The notes: a model not told the origin generated them from the sequence alone. A stretch of DNA of 64,000 nt from Alterileibacterium massiliense (GCF_900104645.1 NZ_FNWE01000002.1:62001-126000); one strand, 5' to 3'. Counted from the stretch's first letter, positions 8,774 to 18,964 are shown. A program made the numbers and translations.

Positions 8774-10720
8774 TTATTTCTTTTCTTTATCATCTTGATA
8801 TTCAGATATTACCTTCTGTGCTATATTAGATGGCACTTCATCATATCTATCAAATTCAAGTGTAAATTCTCCTCTAGCTTGTGTCATTGCCCTCAAAACT
8901 ATGGAATAGTCGAAAAGTTCAGCCTGTGGAGCTTCTGCATGGAGCACGGTTGTGCCTCCGTCTTCTGCAGGATCCATTCCAAGTATTCTTCCTCTCCTCT
9001 TGTTCATATCGCCCATTACATCACCTGTGTATTTCTCAGGAACGATAATATCCATCTTCATAATCGGCTCAAGTAGGCAAGGCTTAGCTTCTTGAATACC
9101 CTTTTTGAATGCCAGAGAAGCTGCAATCTTAAATGCCATTTCGTTGGAATCAACATCGTGATATGAACCGTCATATAATACGGCTTTGATATTTACAACC
9201 TTGCATCCTGCAAGCGGTCCCTTTTCCATGCTCTCGATAAGTCCTTTTTCTACAGCTGGAACATAGTTCTTAGGTATCGAGCCACCGAAGAGTTCTTCGC
9301 TAAATTCAAATTCCTGTTGTGACGGAGAAAATCTTATATGTACATCTCCATACTGACCTGCTCCTCCCGTCTGCTTCTTATGTTTACCTTGAACATCAGA
9401 ATTGCCCTTTATAGTTTCTCTATATGCAATCTTCTGAGGCACTGTCTGTATCTCAACTCCATATTTTGATTTTAATTTATCTCTAATTATACTTAGCTGA
9501 ATGTCTCCCTGTCCGCCTAAGAGGCTCTGATGAGTTTCTGAATTTCTCTCAAGAACAAATGATGGATCTTCTTCCATCAGCTTGAAAAGTCCCTGTGCCA
9601 TCTTTTCTTCATCATTCTTATCCTTAGCTTCAACAGCAACAAAGTAATTAGGTTTTGGAAATTCTATTCTAGGCATTTCAACTGCCTTATCCTTAAGGCA
9701 TAGTGTGTCGCCCGTCTTAGTATTCTGCAGTTTAGCAAGTGCAACCATATCTCCCGCATTGACCTCAGTTGCTGCAACCTGCTCTTTTCCTCTTACAAAG
9801 AACATAGCTCCGAGCTTTTCAGATTTTTGCGTTCTAGGGTTATACATCTCAGTTCCCGATTTAATCTGTCCAGTCAAAACCTTTGCATAAGAAATCTTAC
9901 CTAGGAATGGATCTGCTATAGTCTTAAATACGAATAAAATAGGATCTCCATCAACCTTTGTAGCTACCTCAACCTCATTGTCATTAAAGTCTTTTCCAAT
10001 ATATGGTGCGTGCTTTGTAGGCTCCGGAATATATCTATTAATTGAGCGAAGGACTTCATCAATTCCATCTTCAGTCATAGATGATGTCTTTATGACAGGA
10101 ACGATTTCACCTGTACCAATTCCTCTGCGAAGTCCATTGTTAAATTCTTCTTCGGTAAATGCTTCGCCCTCAAAAAATTTCTCCATCAATTCTTCATCCG
10201 TAGCTGCAATTGCCTCATTGAGTGCATCTTCATCTTCATCAGTTACTACAGAATTTCCAAATTTTTCTCTAAGCTCTGCTATTACTGCATCGCAATCTAC
10301 ATTTTCCTTATCTATCTTGGTCATAACCATAAATACAGGTGTCTTTGCCTTTTTGCACTCTTTCCATGCTTTTTCAGTTCCAACCTGTATTCCTGCAGAA
10401 GCATCAACCATTATAATCGCAGCCGCAGCTGTGCTGAGTGCAGATCTAACCTCTCCTATGAAGTCAAAGAATCCCGGAGTATCGAGAAAATTATACTTAA
10501 ATCCCTTATATTCAACCGGTACAAGGGTAGTATTTATAGAGTATCCCTTAGCAATTTCCATCTTGTCATAGTCAGAAACTGTGTTTCCGTCCTCAACTCG
10601 ACCCATCCTATTAATTGCACCGGTATACTTTAGTGCAGCCTCCAAAAAAGTTGTCTTTCCGCAGTTTCCATGTCCAAGTAAAATGACATTTCTAATCTTC
10701 TCTGTCTTGTAACCTTTCAT
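8774..10720 (-). CDS. Elongation factor G-like GTPase
   Basis: A translational GTPase of the EF-G family, 648 residues, with G1 loop GHGNCGKT, G3 DTPGF and G4 TKID. Domains II-V follow, with GGAGQYGDVHIRF in domain IV. EF-G itself is about 690 residues with G1 AHIDAGKTT; this protein has a shorter, divergent G domain like the second EF-G (EF-G-like/FusA2 type) found in many Clostridia and Thermotoga. A role in translocation or ribosome rescue is possible but not shown. The ATG at 10718-10720 follows a good AGGAGG site; a TTG one codon upstream is less likely. It starts 23 bases beyond the end of asnS and is probably cotranscribed with it. Confidence 0.88.
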   Translation of the reverse strand: MKGYKTEKIRNVILLGHGNCGKTTFLEAALKYTGAINRMGRVEDGNTVSDYDKMEIAKGYSINTTLVPVEYKGFKYNFLDTPGFFDFIGEVRSALSTAAAAIIMVDASAGIQVGTEKAWKECKKAKTPVFMVMTKIDKENVDCDAVIAELREKFGNSVVTDEDEDALNEAIAATDEELMEKFFEGEAFTEEEFNNGLRRGIGTGEIVPVIKTSSMTEDGIDEVLRSINRYIPEPTKHAPYIGKDFNDNEVEVATKVDGDPILFVFKTIADPFLGKISYAKVLTGQIKSGTEMYNPRTQKSEKLGAMFFVRGKEQVAATEVNAGDMVALAKLQNTKTGDTLCLKDKAVEMPRIEFPKPNYFVAVEAKDKNDEEKMAQGLFKLMEEDPSFVLERNSETHQSLLGGQGDIQLSIIRDKLKSKYGVEIQTVPQKIAYRETIKGNSDVQGKHKKQTGGAGQYGDVHIRFSPSQQEFEFSEELFGGSIPKNYVPAVEKGLIESMEKGPLAGCKVVNIKAVLYDGSYHDVDSNEMAFKIAASLAFKKGIQEAKPCLLEPIMKMDIIVPEKYTGDVMGDMNKRRGRILGMDPAEDGGTTVLHAEAPQAELFDYSIVLRAMTQARGEFTLEFDRYDEVPSNIAQKVISEYQDDKEKK

Positions 10721-10743
10721 CAAAGTTCCTCCTTGATATTTTA

Positions 10744-12138
10744 TTAAAATTCAGCTGTCTTAGGTGTTCTAGGAAATGGCAGGACATCTCTTATATTGCT
10801 CATGCCTGTAACATACATCAACATTCTCTCAAATCCGAGTCCAAAGCCTGAATGTTTTACCCCTCCATACTTTCTTAAATCTAAATACCATGAGTATGGC
10901 TCAATTGGCATTTCAAGCTCTTTCATCTTATCTACGAGAACATCATACCTCTCTTCTCTCTGGCTACCACCGATAATCTCGCCTACTCCCGGAACAAGCA
11001 GGTCACAAGCGGCAACCGTCTTATTATCTTCATTAACTCTCATATAAAATGCTTTGATGTCCTTAGGATAGTCTGTTACAAATATAGGCTTCTTATAAAT
11101 TTCTTCTGTCAAATATCTCTCATGCTCTGTCTGAAGGTCAATCCCCCATTCAACAGGATATTCAAATTTCTTGTCCGCCTTGGTTAAAATCTCTATCGCC
11201 TTTGTATATGTAACCCTTTCAAAATCAGAGTTTACAACATGGATTAGCCTTTCAATTAATCCCTTGTCAATCCTCTTATTGAAAAATTCCATCTCTTCAG
11301 GAGCATTGTCAAGAAGATATTTGATGAGATATTTAATCATCTCCTCTGCAACTTCCATATTCTTATTTAAATCTGCAAAAGCCATCTCTGGCTCTATCAT
11401 CCAAAACTCAGATGCGTGTCTTGCAGTATTTGAGTTTTCTGCTCTGAATGTAGGTCCAAATGTGTATACATCTCTAAATGCAAGTGCCATAATCTCTGCT
11501 TCAAGTTGCCCCGAAACGGTGAGATTTGTTTCCTTGCCGAAAAAATCCTTGCTATAATCTACTTCTCCGTCCTCCGTCCTTGGTATGCTTTCAAAGTCAA
11601 GCGTTGTTACCTTGAACATCTCTCCTGCACCCTCTGCATCACTTCCGGTTATTATTGGAGTGTGTGCATATATAAATCCTTTCTCTTGGAAAAATTTATG
11701 AACAGCATATGCAAGCATACTTCTTACTCTGAATACCGCTTGAAATGTATTGCTTCTAGGTCTTAGGTGTGCAATTTCTCTAAGAAATTCCATAGAATGT
11801 CTTTTATTTTGCAATGGATAATCTGAGTCTGAGTCAGCTTCAAGAACCACTTCTTCTGCTTGAATTTCAAATGGTTGCTGTGAATTAGGCGTCAGTTTTA
11901 AAACACCCCTTATCATCACTCCTGACGAGAGCTTAAATTTAGATATTTCTGCAAAATTATCGAGCTTGTCTGCCTCGCATATCACCTGCACCGGCGAAAA
12001 AAATGTACCATCATTTACATTAAGAAAACAATATTTGCTAGAGCCTCTATTATTTCTAACCCAGCCTCTAACACATACTTCCTTATCTGCATATGATTCA
12101 GCACTACGAAACAAATCCCTAATTCTTACACTTTCCAT
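10744..12138 (-). CDS. asnS: Asparaginyl-tRNA synthetase
   Basis: Class IIb synthetase charging tRNA-Asn. The N-terminal OB-fold anticodon-binding domain includes [10 protein letters not shown]. Motif 2 is [21 protein letters not shown] and motif 3 is [15 protein letters not shown] near the C-terminus. Its 464 residues match the family. AsnRS and AspRS are related; the asparagine-type motif 2 with its [11 protein letters not shown] ending favours AsnRS. No T-box leader was recognised in the 144 bases upstream. Confidence 0.95.
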   Translation of the reverse strand: MESVRIRDLFRSAESYADKEVCVRGWVRNNRGSSKYCFLNVNDGTFFSPVQVICEADKLDNFAEISKFKLSSGVMIRGVLKLTPNSQQPFEIQAEEVVLEADSDSDYPLQNKRHSMEFLREIAHLRPRSNTFQAVFRVRSMLAYAVHKFFQEKGFIYAHTPIITGSDAEGAGEMFKVTTLDFESIPRTEDGEVDYSKDFFGKETNLTVSGQLEAEIMALAFRDVYTFGPTFRAENSNTARHASEFWMIEPEMAFADLNKNMEVAEEMIKYLIKYLLDNAPEEMEFFNKRIDKGLIERLIHVVNSDFERVTYTKAIEILTKADKKFEYPVEWGIDLQTEHERYLTEEIYKKPIFVTDYPKDIKAFYMRVNEDNKTVAACDLLVPGVGEIIGGSQREERYDVLVDKMKELEMPIEPYSWYLDLRKYGGVKHSGFGLGFERMLMYVTGMSNIRDVLPFPRTPKTAEF

Positions 12139-12282
12139 TCTTGCTCGGTTCCCTTTCTTTATACAAATTTATTCTATCACTCGTAGCGATATACAACAAA
12201 CAAATTATAACATAGTGATGTTGCCTTTTCCATGCTTTAGATGTTAGTTAGTATAATATTAATATTATCTATTTTGGGATAT

Positions 12283-13176
12283 TTACCTAGGGTTCACATG
12301 AATCATTATATGTTTTATATTATCAAAATTGTTTTCAACTTCGTTATGTACTCTCTCTGCTATGCTATGAGCTTCTCTCAACCTTAAATTTCCATCTACA
12401 GAGATTTCTGCGTCTACATATATTTTGTTACCAAAGGTTCTCGTCCTTAGCAAATCTACTCCGATGACTCCCTCTTGAGCTGAAATAAAATTGGTCATCT
12501 TATCTTCATATTCCTTGCCACATGATGTATCAAGCATTTTAGATATGGCAACCATTATTACATCAAAGGCTATTTTAAATATGAATATACAAATTATGAG
12601 CCCTGCAATGGGATCCATTATCTTAAACCCAAGCATGGCAGCTCCTATCCCTATGAGCGAGCCTATTGATGAAAAAGCATCAGAGCGATGATGCCAAGCG
12701 TCTGCCATAAAAGCATCTGAATTTAGCTTCTTCGCCACAGCTCTTGTATATCTAAACATTACCTCTTTAGTAACTATTGAAATTATCGCAGCTATAAGTG
12801 CGATCTCCTTAGGGCTTTCAATGCCATCTGATTGACCTAGGATGATTTTCTTTACTGAAGCTATTCCAATTCCTATTCCTGTCATAAATAAAATACTTCC
12901 GAGAATCAAAGAGGCAACGCATTCAATTCTCTCATGTCCATATGGGTGCTTAGAATCCGCTTCTTTTTTAGATGCTCTGACTCCGATAAATGCAACCAGC
13001 GTAGCTACGACATCGGAAGCTGAATGAATAGCATCTGATACCATCGCAGCTGAATTGCCTATTATTCCCGCAAAAAGCTTGAATATAACAAGCAAGACAT
13101 TTCCGAAAATTCCTACAGCTGACACCTGTTTTATCATTTTTTGTTCATAATTATCGTCTATTTTTTTATTGTTCAT
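12283..13176 (-). CDS. Cation diffusion facilitator family transporter
   Basis: Divalent-cation/proton antiporter of the CDF family, 297 residues with about six membrane helices. The metal-site motifs are visible: DAIHSASD in helix II and DAWHHRSDAFSS in helix V, giving the HxxxD arrangement typical of zinc- or iron/manganese-type members. The cytoplasmic C-terminal ferredoxin-like domain runs from about residue 210. The upstream gap (13177-13300) is an A/T-tract-rich stretch with runs about every 10 bases. The metal cannot be assigned from sequence alone. Confidence 0.93.
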   Translation of the reverse strand: MNNKKIDDNYEQKMIKQVSAVGIFGNVLLVIFKLFAGIIGNSAAMVSDAIHSASDVVATLVAFIGVRASKKEADSKHPYGHERIECVASLILGSILFMTGIGIGIASVKKIILGQSDGIESPKEIALIAAIISIVTKEVMFRYTRAVAKKLNSDAFMADAWHHRSDAFSSIGSLIGIGAAMLGFKIMDPIAGLIICIFIFKIAFDVIMVAISKMLDTSCGKEYEDKMTNFISAQEGVIGVDLLRTRTFGNKIYVDAEISVDGNLRLREAHSIAERVHNEVENNFDNIKHIMIHVNPR

Positions 13177-13304
13177 CTTCCCTATTTTTCACTATTTTTT
13201 ATCATTCTTTGCTCATTTTTAGTATTTTTCATTCTTTTTTCATTTTGGCAATAATATATAGGCTGAAACATCAGCTTTTTTAATATTGAAATATTATATA
13301 TTCT

Positions 13305-13499
13305 CTAAAAAGGGTAGTCAATTTTATCATCTTCATCTTCCTTATATATGTCTTGTGTTTTTTCATATGTCTTTTCATACGCTTTTTCAATTTCTATTTC
13401 TTTTTCTGCCAAGGCTGCACTCAAACCTGAAAGTGCTGAAAAAGGCATGAACTGCTTTGCCCTTTTGGATATTGGCATCTTTGAGTTTGGTTTATTCAT
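13305..13499 (-). CDS. YolD-like small protein, partner of the Y-family polymerase
   Basis: A 64-residue protein with the signature SKRAKQFMPFSALSGLSAAL, which resembles YolD-type proteins encoded next to Y-family polymerases in Firmicutes (UmuD-like partners in proposed models). The rest is an acidic, helix-prone tail. The start at 13499 is chosen because AAAGG lies 7 bases before that ATG; the frame stays open 18 codons further upstream without a comparable site. It lies 81 bases downstream of the polymerase gene. Identification rests on the short motif and context. Confidence 0.72.
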   Translation of the reverse strand: MNKPNSKMPISKRAKQFMPFSALSGLSAALAEKEIEIEKAYEKTYEKTQDIYKEDEDDKIDYPF

Positions 13500-13580
13500 A
13501 CTTTTACCTTTCATTTTTATATAGTTCTCTAAAACTCTATACATTTTATACAATTTTATATACAGTTTTTTATATGCAGT

Positions 13581-14852
13581 CTAATGCCCGCTCTTATGTC
13601 CGCCTATCTGCCCATTCCTTTCAAGTCCTGTTGCCTCTTCTTTGAGATCGATTGCCTTGAATACTGAATTAAGTCCGAATTTATCCTTGATGTCGATTAC
13701 TATTTTCTGAGAATTTTTCTTTTTTCTCTCGTTTTTTTCATTAAAATTAATCTTAATCTGTCTATCGTCTTCTACGGAAAGAATTGCATTGCAAGAGATA
13801 CTTATCTTCCTTATCGGTAATCCTGATGAATTTATTCTATTATATACTTTCATCACTTCTCCTATTATCTCCTCATACGAGTTGCTCATCTCTATAAGTC
13901 CTGCGGTTCCTCTGGCAGGTATTGCTCCTGAATGTCTTGAATATCCTATGTAAATACTTATGGATCTCGTCTTAATTTTCTCCCTCTCCATATCTAGGCA
14001 GATTTGATATATCATCTCTTTGATAATTACCTTTGCCTCTTCAAAGGAGTAGTCGCGGGAAAGAACTTGACCTGAAGAGATGCTCCTAGAACTAGGCTTA
14101 TATCTTTTAATATCTGCGATTGTAACCGGCTCTCTTCCAAAGGCATGATCTATTAGTAGCTCTGCATCTACTCCAAACTTTTTATATAAAATTTCTTCAT
14201 CTGTCCTCGCTATATCCCCCATGGTATATATTCCTATTTTGGATAAGGCTTTCTCCGTGGCAGGTCCTATACGCCAAAAATCTCTGAGCGGTCTATGCTC
14301 CCATAGAGTCTGTCTATAAATCCACTCATCAAGGCAACCTATGAAATTATCTTCGTGCTTGGCAATTATATCCATGGCTATCTTTGCAAGATAAAGGTTG
14401 GTCCCAATTCCCGCTGTTGCCTGAATACCGTATTTCTTTTTTATATCGCCTATTATCATAGAGGCAAATTCCTTTGCCGTCTTGTCGTATAACCTTAGAT
14501 AATTTGTTACATCTATAAAAACTTCATCTATGGAATAAACATGAATATCATCTTTTGATACATAATTAAGGTATAACCCATATATATTCGCTGAGTATTC
14601 TATATACTTCTGCATTCGTGGCTCTGCCATTATATAATCTACGCCCCGTGGTATCTCAAATACCCTGCACCTATTTTTTATTCCGAGCTTTTTCATAGCC
14701 GGCGTAATTGCAAGGCAAATAGTCTTATCAGTCCTATCTGGATCTGCAACTACAAGGTTCGTATTCATAGGGTCGAGCCCTCTTTCCACGCACTCAACAG
14801 AAGCATAAAAAGATTTAAGATCTATACAAATATATGATTTTGTCGCACTCAT
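13581..14852 (-). CDS. Y-family translesion DNA polymerase (UmuC/DinB-like)
   Basis: Error-prone polymerase that copies damaged DNA. The catalytic palm residues are visible in YICIDLKSFYASVE and in SIDEVFIDVTNY. The thumb HhH region (RIGPATEKALSKIGIYTMGD) and a little-finger domain follow. The MSATKS start at 14852 has a GGAAGGG site 4 bases upstream, giving 423 residues; 21 more upstream codons are open but unlikely. It forms an operon with the YolD-like gene. A LexA-type box and promoter lie about 130-170 bases upstream, inside the end of the neighbouring surface-protein gene, so SOS control is likely. Confidence 0.93.
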   Translation of the reverse strand: MSATKSYICIDLKSFYASVECVERGLDPMNTNLVVADPDRTDKTICLAITPAMKKLGIKNRCRVFEIPRGVDYIMAEPRMQKYIEYSANIYGLYLNYVSKDDIHVYSIDEVFIDVTNYLRLYDKTAKEFASMIIGDIKKKYGIQATAGIGTNLYLAKIAMDIIAKHEDNFIGCLDEWIYRQTLWEHRPLRDFWRIGPATEKALSKIGIYTMGDIARTDEEILYKKFGVDAELLIDHAFGREPVTIADIKRYKPSSRSISSGQVLSRDYSFEEAKVIIKEMIYQICLDMEREKIKTRSISIYIGYSRHSGAIPARGTAGLIEMSNSYEEIIGEVMKVYNRINSSGLPIRKISISCNAILSVEDDRQIKINFNEKNERKKKNSQKIVIDIKDKFGLNSVFKAIDLKEEATGLERNGQIGGHKSGH

Positions 14853-14893
14853 ATTCCCTTCCTCTTTTAAAAGATAACCGATTAAAAATTTAT

Positions 14894-14953
14894 TGCCATT
14901 TATCGGAATTTGCATTTTATTGCGATTTACTGCAAGTCACTGCCGTTCAATGC
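14894..14953. repeat. 10-bp phased TGC repeat in the polymerase leader
   Basis: TGC recurs at exactly 10-base intervals at 14911, 14921, 14931, 14941 and 14951, with an earlier copy at 14894. The bases between are loosely similar A/T-rich segments. It lies between the predicted SOS promoter and the polymerase start. Confidence 0.6.
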
Positions 14954-14984
14954 AAAAATTTAGTTAAATAATTTAAGTGCGATT

Positions 14985-15024
14985 ATTATACTACATTTCA
15001 TCCCAAAAATCGAACATTAGTTCT
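14985..15024 (-). promoter_or_regulatory. Candidate SOS promoter with LexA/DinR-like box
   Basis: CGAACATTAGTTCT (15011-15024) fits the Firmicutes LexA half-site pattern CGAAC-N4-GTTC(G/T). On the minus strand a perfect TATAAT (14985-14990) lies 20 bases downstream, so the box would cover the -35 region. The predicted start near 14978 leaves a leader of about 125 bases before the polymerase gene. The box overlaps the last codons of the surface-protein gene. Confidence 0.6.
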
Positions 15025-17955
15025 ATTTTTTATCGTGATAATTAAAATTAATTCTAGGCATCCCATTCCAAAGATTATAAAAAGCAATTTATTAGCTGAT
15101 GAAATTTCTCCTGTTTTGGGAGGAGTGATAATCTTAACAGTCTGTTCTTCATTATTGATATCACTGTGGTTTACCACTTTTTCATCTCTTTCGTTATACA
15201 CAGTTTCATAAGCTACAATTTCCTTATTATCAAGCCTAGTGGTATCCAAAGTAAATACAACATTGGCTGTTCCCTTTGTTGATTTCGCTGTAAACTTAGC
15301 TAATCCCTCTACATTTTTCCCGTCTTGAACTAAGGGCTTGCCACTTTCTTTTGCGATTAGCTCACCTCTTATTGTGTACTCCTTACCCGGTATAAGATTC
15401 TCGTATCTTATTACATCTACGAGCTTGGTGTTCTTCAATGCTATGACCGTCTTAGTGCCATCTTTTCCCGTAAGGGTTGTTCCTATCTTAGGATAAACTA
15501 TAGTCTGGTCTTTATCATTGATGTCTGCATGGACTGCGACCTTTATCTTGTCATATTCAAGGTCTTCAAATACGACTGTTGCCTTACCCTGTCTTATGCT
15601 TGATTCATAGACAAATACCAGTTCAACAGAACCTTTAGACTTTTCAGGTGTAAATGTCTTTTCAGCAGTTATTTCTTTACCGTCCTTATCTTTTAAAGGT
15701 TTCTTCGTATCCTTATCCATCAATGTACCTTTAACGGTATATTCTTTACCCGGTATAAGGTTATCGTACTTAACAATATCAATGATGGTTTCCTCTTTTG
15801 ATGGGCTTCCTATATTCGTTCCGCTTTCCTTTGATTTTGCTACTGTCTTTATGTCAGGAAAATGCACGCTCTGAGCCTCGTCATTTATATCTTCGTGAGT
15901 TGCTACTTCCTTATCATTATAGAAAAGCTTTTCAAATACGACTGTTGTCTTACCCTTTAGAAGAGTGCTGTCAACCTCATATGTTAGCTCTACTGTTCCG
16001 CTTGCTCCGTTACCGTCAACAGTGGAATTATCTTTTGTTACAGTAAAGGTCTTTTCAGCTGTAATTTCCTTTCCGTCCTTATCCTTTAGTGCCTTTCCTG
16101 TTGCCTTATCCATGAGCTTACCTTTAACGGTATATTTTTCACCCTCGCTAAGCTCCTTATATGAAACCTTATCGATTATCTTAATCTTCTTGCCATATTC
16201 GCCTACATTGTTCTTTGTGTTCTCGCTCATTGCGGTTGTCTTGATACTAGGTACTAACGGCTTATTTGGCTGCTCAGGGGTGTTACCAAGATTAAAAATG
16301 ACGCTATTGTCTTCAGAATCAACATCTACCTTAAATTTGTAAATATTATTATCAATTTTAAATCCCTTAGGAGCTTTCGTTTCCTGCATAGTAACAGTTC
16401 CACGAGGTATTACAATTATCCCATTTTCATCCTTGTATAATTCATCACTACCTTCAAGGATATTTGCTTTTCTGAGCATCGCAAAATATTTGCCATTTTT
16501 AGCTTTGCTTGTTTTCAGCTTCCATACTCTTGTCGGAGTTTTTTCTGTAACATCATCTGTAATTTCATCATAATATGAGATTCTGAACTCTGCACCTGAC
16601 ATATCTGCATCGTTATTAAGATAACTTTTTCCATCTGCAACCTTCCTTAACACTATTGAAATAGGGTCAAATAATGGACTATCCTTAGACTCGATTGTTG
16701 CAGTTTCACCGGCAGTTATAGTTACTGTATATACTTTTTGATCAAGTGCAAATCCCTTAGGTGCTTTTGTTTCTTTGACATAATATGTTCCAGGTGTATG
16801 CTCAAGTATATTGGTACTTCCATCTTCCTTAGTTATTAGCTTACCTTGCGTTCTTGTTAGTGCAGCATCTTCATATACTGTATACTCTGCTCCTGCTAGT
16901 GAGTACATCTTCTTGCACTCTTCCGTTAGTGCTTTATTATCTGCTACACTCTTTAGAATCTTTACTTTACCTTTAGGCTTATCTCTCCAAAAGAGCATTG
17001 CCTGCTTGCTCCCTGCTGTACCTACATAGCACTCAAAGCTTGATGGACCTGCTGGAAGTGTTCCTGCTCTTGCTTCTCTTTCAATTCTCTGAGATAGAGG
17101 TCCATATTTTGTTCCTTGGTTTGCTCCTCTGATACAAGTTGCTGCTGCTGATGTTGCATATAAACTATCCTGATTTCCACGGTTCAGATAACCATAGTAT
17201 GCTACTCTTCCTAATGCACTATTGTTATCTACCTTTGTTAGACTCATTACATTACCTTTATTTGGGGTATTTGTATTAGGTCTTTCACAACATACTCCAA
17301 ACATATCACCGTCAGAAACAGATAAAACAGCTTGTAATACATTGCCATATCCATATCCAGTTACACTTGTTATAGTTCCTGATGTAGCTGCACTTCTTGC
17401 CATTCTAAGCATTTGAACGACTTTTGCACCATTAGAATCAAAACGTACTGACATTTTAGCAACTTCTTCAGTTAGTTTTATTTTATATAGGCTTGCTCTT
17501 TCAGGCAGTCCTGTCTTTTCTACAGTTTCTACTCCTTTAAGATTAACTTTAGGATTCTTTCCATATACTGCTATTTCAAGTGTATCTCCTACATTAGCTT
17601 TAACTGTATCGCTTTCACCTGAAGAAATGATGGTAGCCTTACCATTCTCATCTTTATTTACAATGGCAAGATATCCATATTTTCCAGATTTAAGGGTGAG
17701 CTTTGCTCCCTTAGTAACATCTTTTTTAGGTGATTCTGATTTATTGTTAGCCTCTTTATCAGTAGCTTTATCTTCAATCTTTGTTTCAGTTTTTGTTTCT
17801 ACCTTTTTATCATTTTGCTCTACTGATACATTATTCTTATCTTCTCCGTTAGGATTATCAGTTGTTTCTGCAAATGACATAATAGGCGATAGTGTCATTG
17901 ACATACTTAACATCATAGTTAAGCAAGCTAATAGCTTTTTATATCTTTTTTGCAT
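14998..17955 (-). CDS. VaFE/SpaA-repeat cell-wall surface protein
   Basis: A 985-residue secreted, wall-anchored protein. Residues 1-29 are a signal peptide, followed by a Lys/Glu-rich stretch to about 85. The region about 180-340 (FGVCCERPNTNTP, RVAYYGYLNRG, ATSAAATCIRGAN) resembles the N-terminal domain of VaFE-type surface proteins, which can carry a thioester. Two SpaA/Cna-B-like domains follow (YYVKETKAPKGF, VTMQETKAPKGF). Three VaFE repeats each contain (V/A)(V/A)(F/Y)E and end in H(E/A/S)DIN(D/N). The C-terminus has PPKTG, a membrane helix and a basic tail, a sortase signal with P in place of the usual L. No sortase gene is in view. Unlike the other three surface genes it has no poly-G run. 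Confidence 0.88.
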   Translation of the reverse strand: MQKRYKKLLACLTMMLSMSMTLSPIMSFAETTDNPNGEDKNNVSVEQNDKKVETKTETKIEDKATDKEANNKSESPKKDVTKGAKLTLKSGKYGYLAIVNKDENGKATIISSGESDTVKANVGDTLEIAVYGKNPKVNLKGVETVEKTGLPERASLYKIKLTEEVAKMSVRFDSNGAKVVQMLRMARSAATSGTITSVTGYGYGNVLQAVLSVSDGDMFGVCCERPNTNTPNKGNVMSLTKVDNNSALGRVAYYGYLNRGNQDSLYATSAAATCIRGANQGTKYGPLSQRIEREARAGTLPAGPSSFECYVGTAGSKQAMLFWRDKPKGKVKILKSVADNKALTEECKKMYSLAGAEYTVYEDAALTRTQGKLITKEDGSTNILEHTPGTYYVKETKAPKGFALDQKVYTVTITAGETATIESKDSPLFDPISIVLRKVADGKSYLNNDADMSGAEFRISYYDEITDDVTEKTPTRVWKLKTSKAKNGKYFAMLRKANILEGSDELYKDENGIIVIPRGTVTMQETKAPKGFKIDNNIYKFKVDVDSEDNSVIFNLGNTPEQPNKPLVPSIKTTAMSENTKNNVGEYGKKIKIIDKVSYKELSEGEKYTVKGKLMDKATGKALKDKDGKEITAEKTFTVTKDNSTVDGNGASGTVELTYEVDSTLLKGKTTVVFEKLFYNDKEVATHEDINDEAQSVHFPDIKTVAKSKESGTNIGSPSKEETIIDIVKYDNLIPGKEYTVKGTLMDKDTKKPLKDKDGKEITAEKTFTPEKSKGSVELVFVYESSIRQGKATVVFEDLEYDKIKVAVHADINDKDQTIVYPKIGTTLTGKDGTKTVIALKNTKLVDVIRYENLIPGKEYTIRGELIAKESGKPLVQDGKNVEGLAKFTAKSTKGTANVVFTLDTTRLDNKEIVAYETVYNERDEKVVNHSDINNEEQTVKIITPPKTGEISSANKLLFIIFGMGCLELILIITIKNRTNVRFLG

Positions 17956-18107
17956 TTTTATTTCCTTTCTTTAAATAAAAATAGAGAGGCGTCCCTCTCC
18001 TTATCGCATGTTAGGCCTGTGTTAGTCTTGCAAGATTAAATCTTTTCTATTTATGAGCTATCTAAATACTCTAGCATGTATATCACCACCTTTTATTTTT
18101 ATATATA

Positions 18108-18133
18108 AAAAAAGGACAGATTTCTCTGTCCTT
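18108..18133 (-). terminator. Terminator after the coiled-coil lipoprotein gene
   Basis: AAGGACAGA (18112-18120) and TCTGTCCTT (18125-18133) form a 9-bp stem with a 4-base loop. On the minus strand a run of seven T follows. Confidence 0.9.
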
Positions 18134-18161
18134 AGATTTAACTGTTTGTATTTTAAATTAA

Positions 18162-18950
18162 TTATCTATATTCCCAATGCCCTTCCTCAGGATGGTTAAT
18201 CGTTTCAGTATATGGAACTTGAACAGTTCTTGTTTTCGTTACTGGTCCTATATGACAAGGGATGCCCTCTTCGCTTAATTTTTCAAGATATGCATTTGCT
18301 GATGCATAATCATTGAATTCTGTTCCATCGTTTGCTCTATAAACCGTATACTGCTGTGTTTCAGTCCTGTATTTGGTTACTGTTTCAGTCCATGCTTCTT
18401 TATCTACAACCCATACTCTCTGTTTAGTATGTCCGCTAGTGCTTCTTCCTGTTGATGCCTGCTTTGTATATGCTTTGGCTGCTGGTGTAGATGTTTCAAC
18501 CTCAGATGTCGTTACTGAAATAGCTTCCCCTGTCTTTTCCGTTAGCTTTTCATTAATTTCTTTAGTTAACTTGTCAAACTCTTTATTTGACTTAACATCA
18601 TTAAGCTTCTTCTCATAGTCTTTAAGCACCTTTTCAGCTTCAGCCTTTTTATCCCCTGCCTCTTTTAGAACAAGTTCCTTATACGTCTTAATCTTATCTT
18701 TCTTAGTTGCAAAGGTCTTAAGGTCTTCCTTGAACTGTTTTAGAAGCTTCTCAGCCTCCTTATCGTTTTTAGCCTTCTCCATGTCTTTTATATATGCTTC
18801 CTTGAACTCTTTAAGGTCATTTTGGTCTTCCTGCATATATGCTTTTAGGTCTATTCCCTTTATCTCTTTTATCGCCTTATCTTTTACTCCGCAAGCAGTT
18901 AAGGAAAGAGCGAGGATTAATATGCTTGATATTAATAGGATTTTCTTCAT
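18162..18950 (-). CDS. Coiled-coil lipoprotein of unknown function
   Basis: A 262-residue predicted lipoprotein. The signal sequence ends in the lipobox LTAC (about residues 22-25). Residues 30-150 are a Lys/Glu-rich helical, coiled-coil-prone stalk. The C-terminal 90 residues are different: an aromatic, Tyr/Thr/His-rich segment (RVWVVDKEAWTETVTKY, TVPYTETINHPEEGHWEYR-like ending), suggesting a small binding domain held off the membrane. GGGAG is 8 bases before the chosen ATG; a second ATG six codons earlier overlaps the Fic gene end. I do not recognise a named family. Confidence 0.75.
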   Translation of the reverse strand: MKKILLISSILILALSLTACGVKDKAIKEIKGIDLKAYMQEDQNDLKEFKEAYIKDMEKAKNDKEAEKLLKQFKEDLKTFATKKDKIKTYKELVLKEAGDKKAEAEKVLKDYEKKLNDVKSNKEFDKLTKEINEKLTEKTGEAISVTTSEVETSTPAAKAYTKQASTGRSTSGHTKQRVWVVDKEAWTETVTKYRTETQQYTVYRANDGTEFNDYASANAYLEKLSEEGIPCHIGPVTKTRTVQVPYTETINHPEEGHWEYR

Positions 18951-18964
18951 TTTTTCTTCTCCCT

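Noticed and set aside
12139-12282. T-box leader before asnS
   Set aside because: The 144-base gap is too short and has no T-box sequence or antiterminator.
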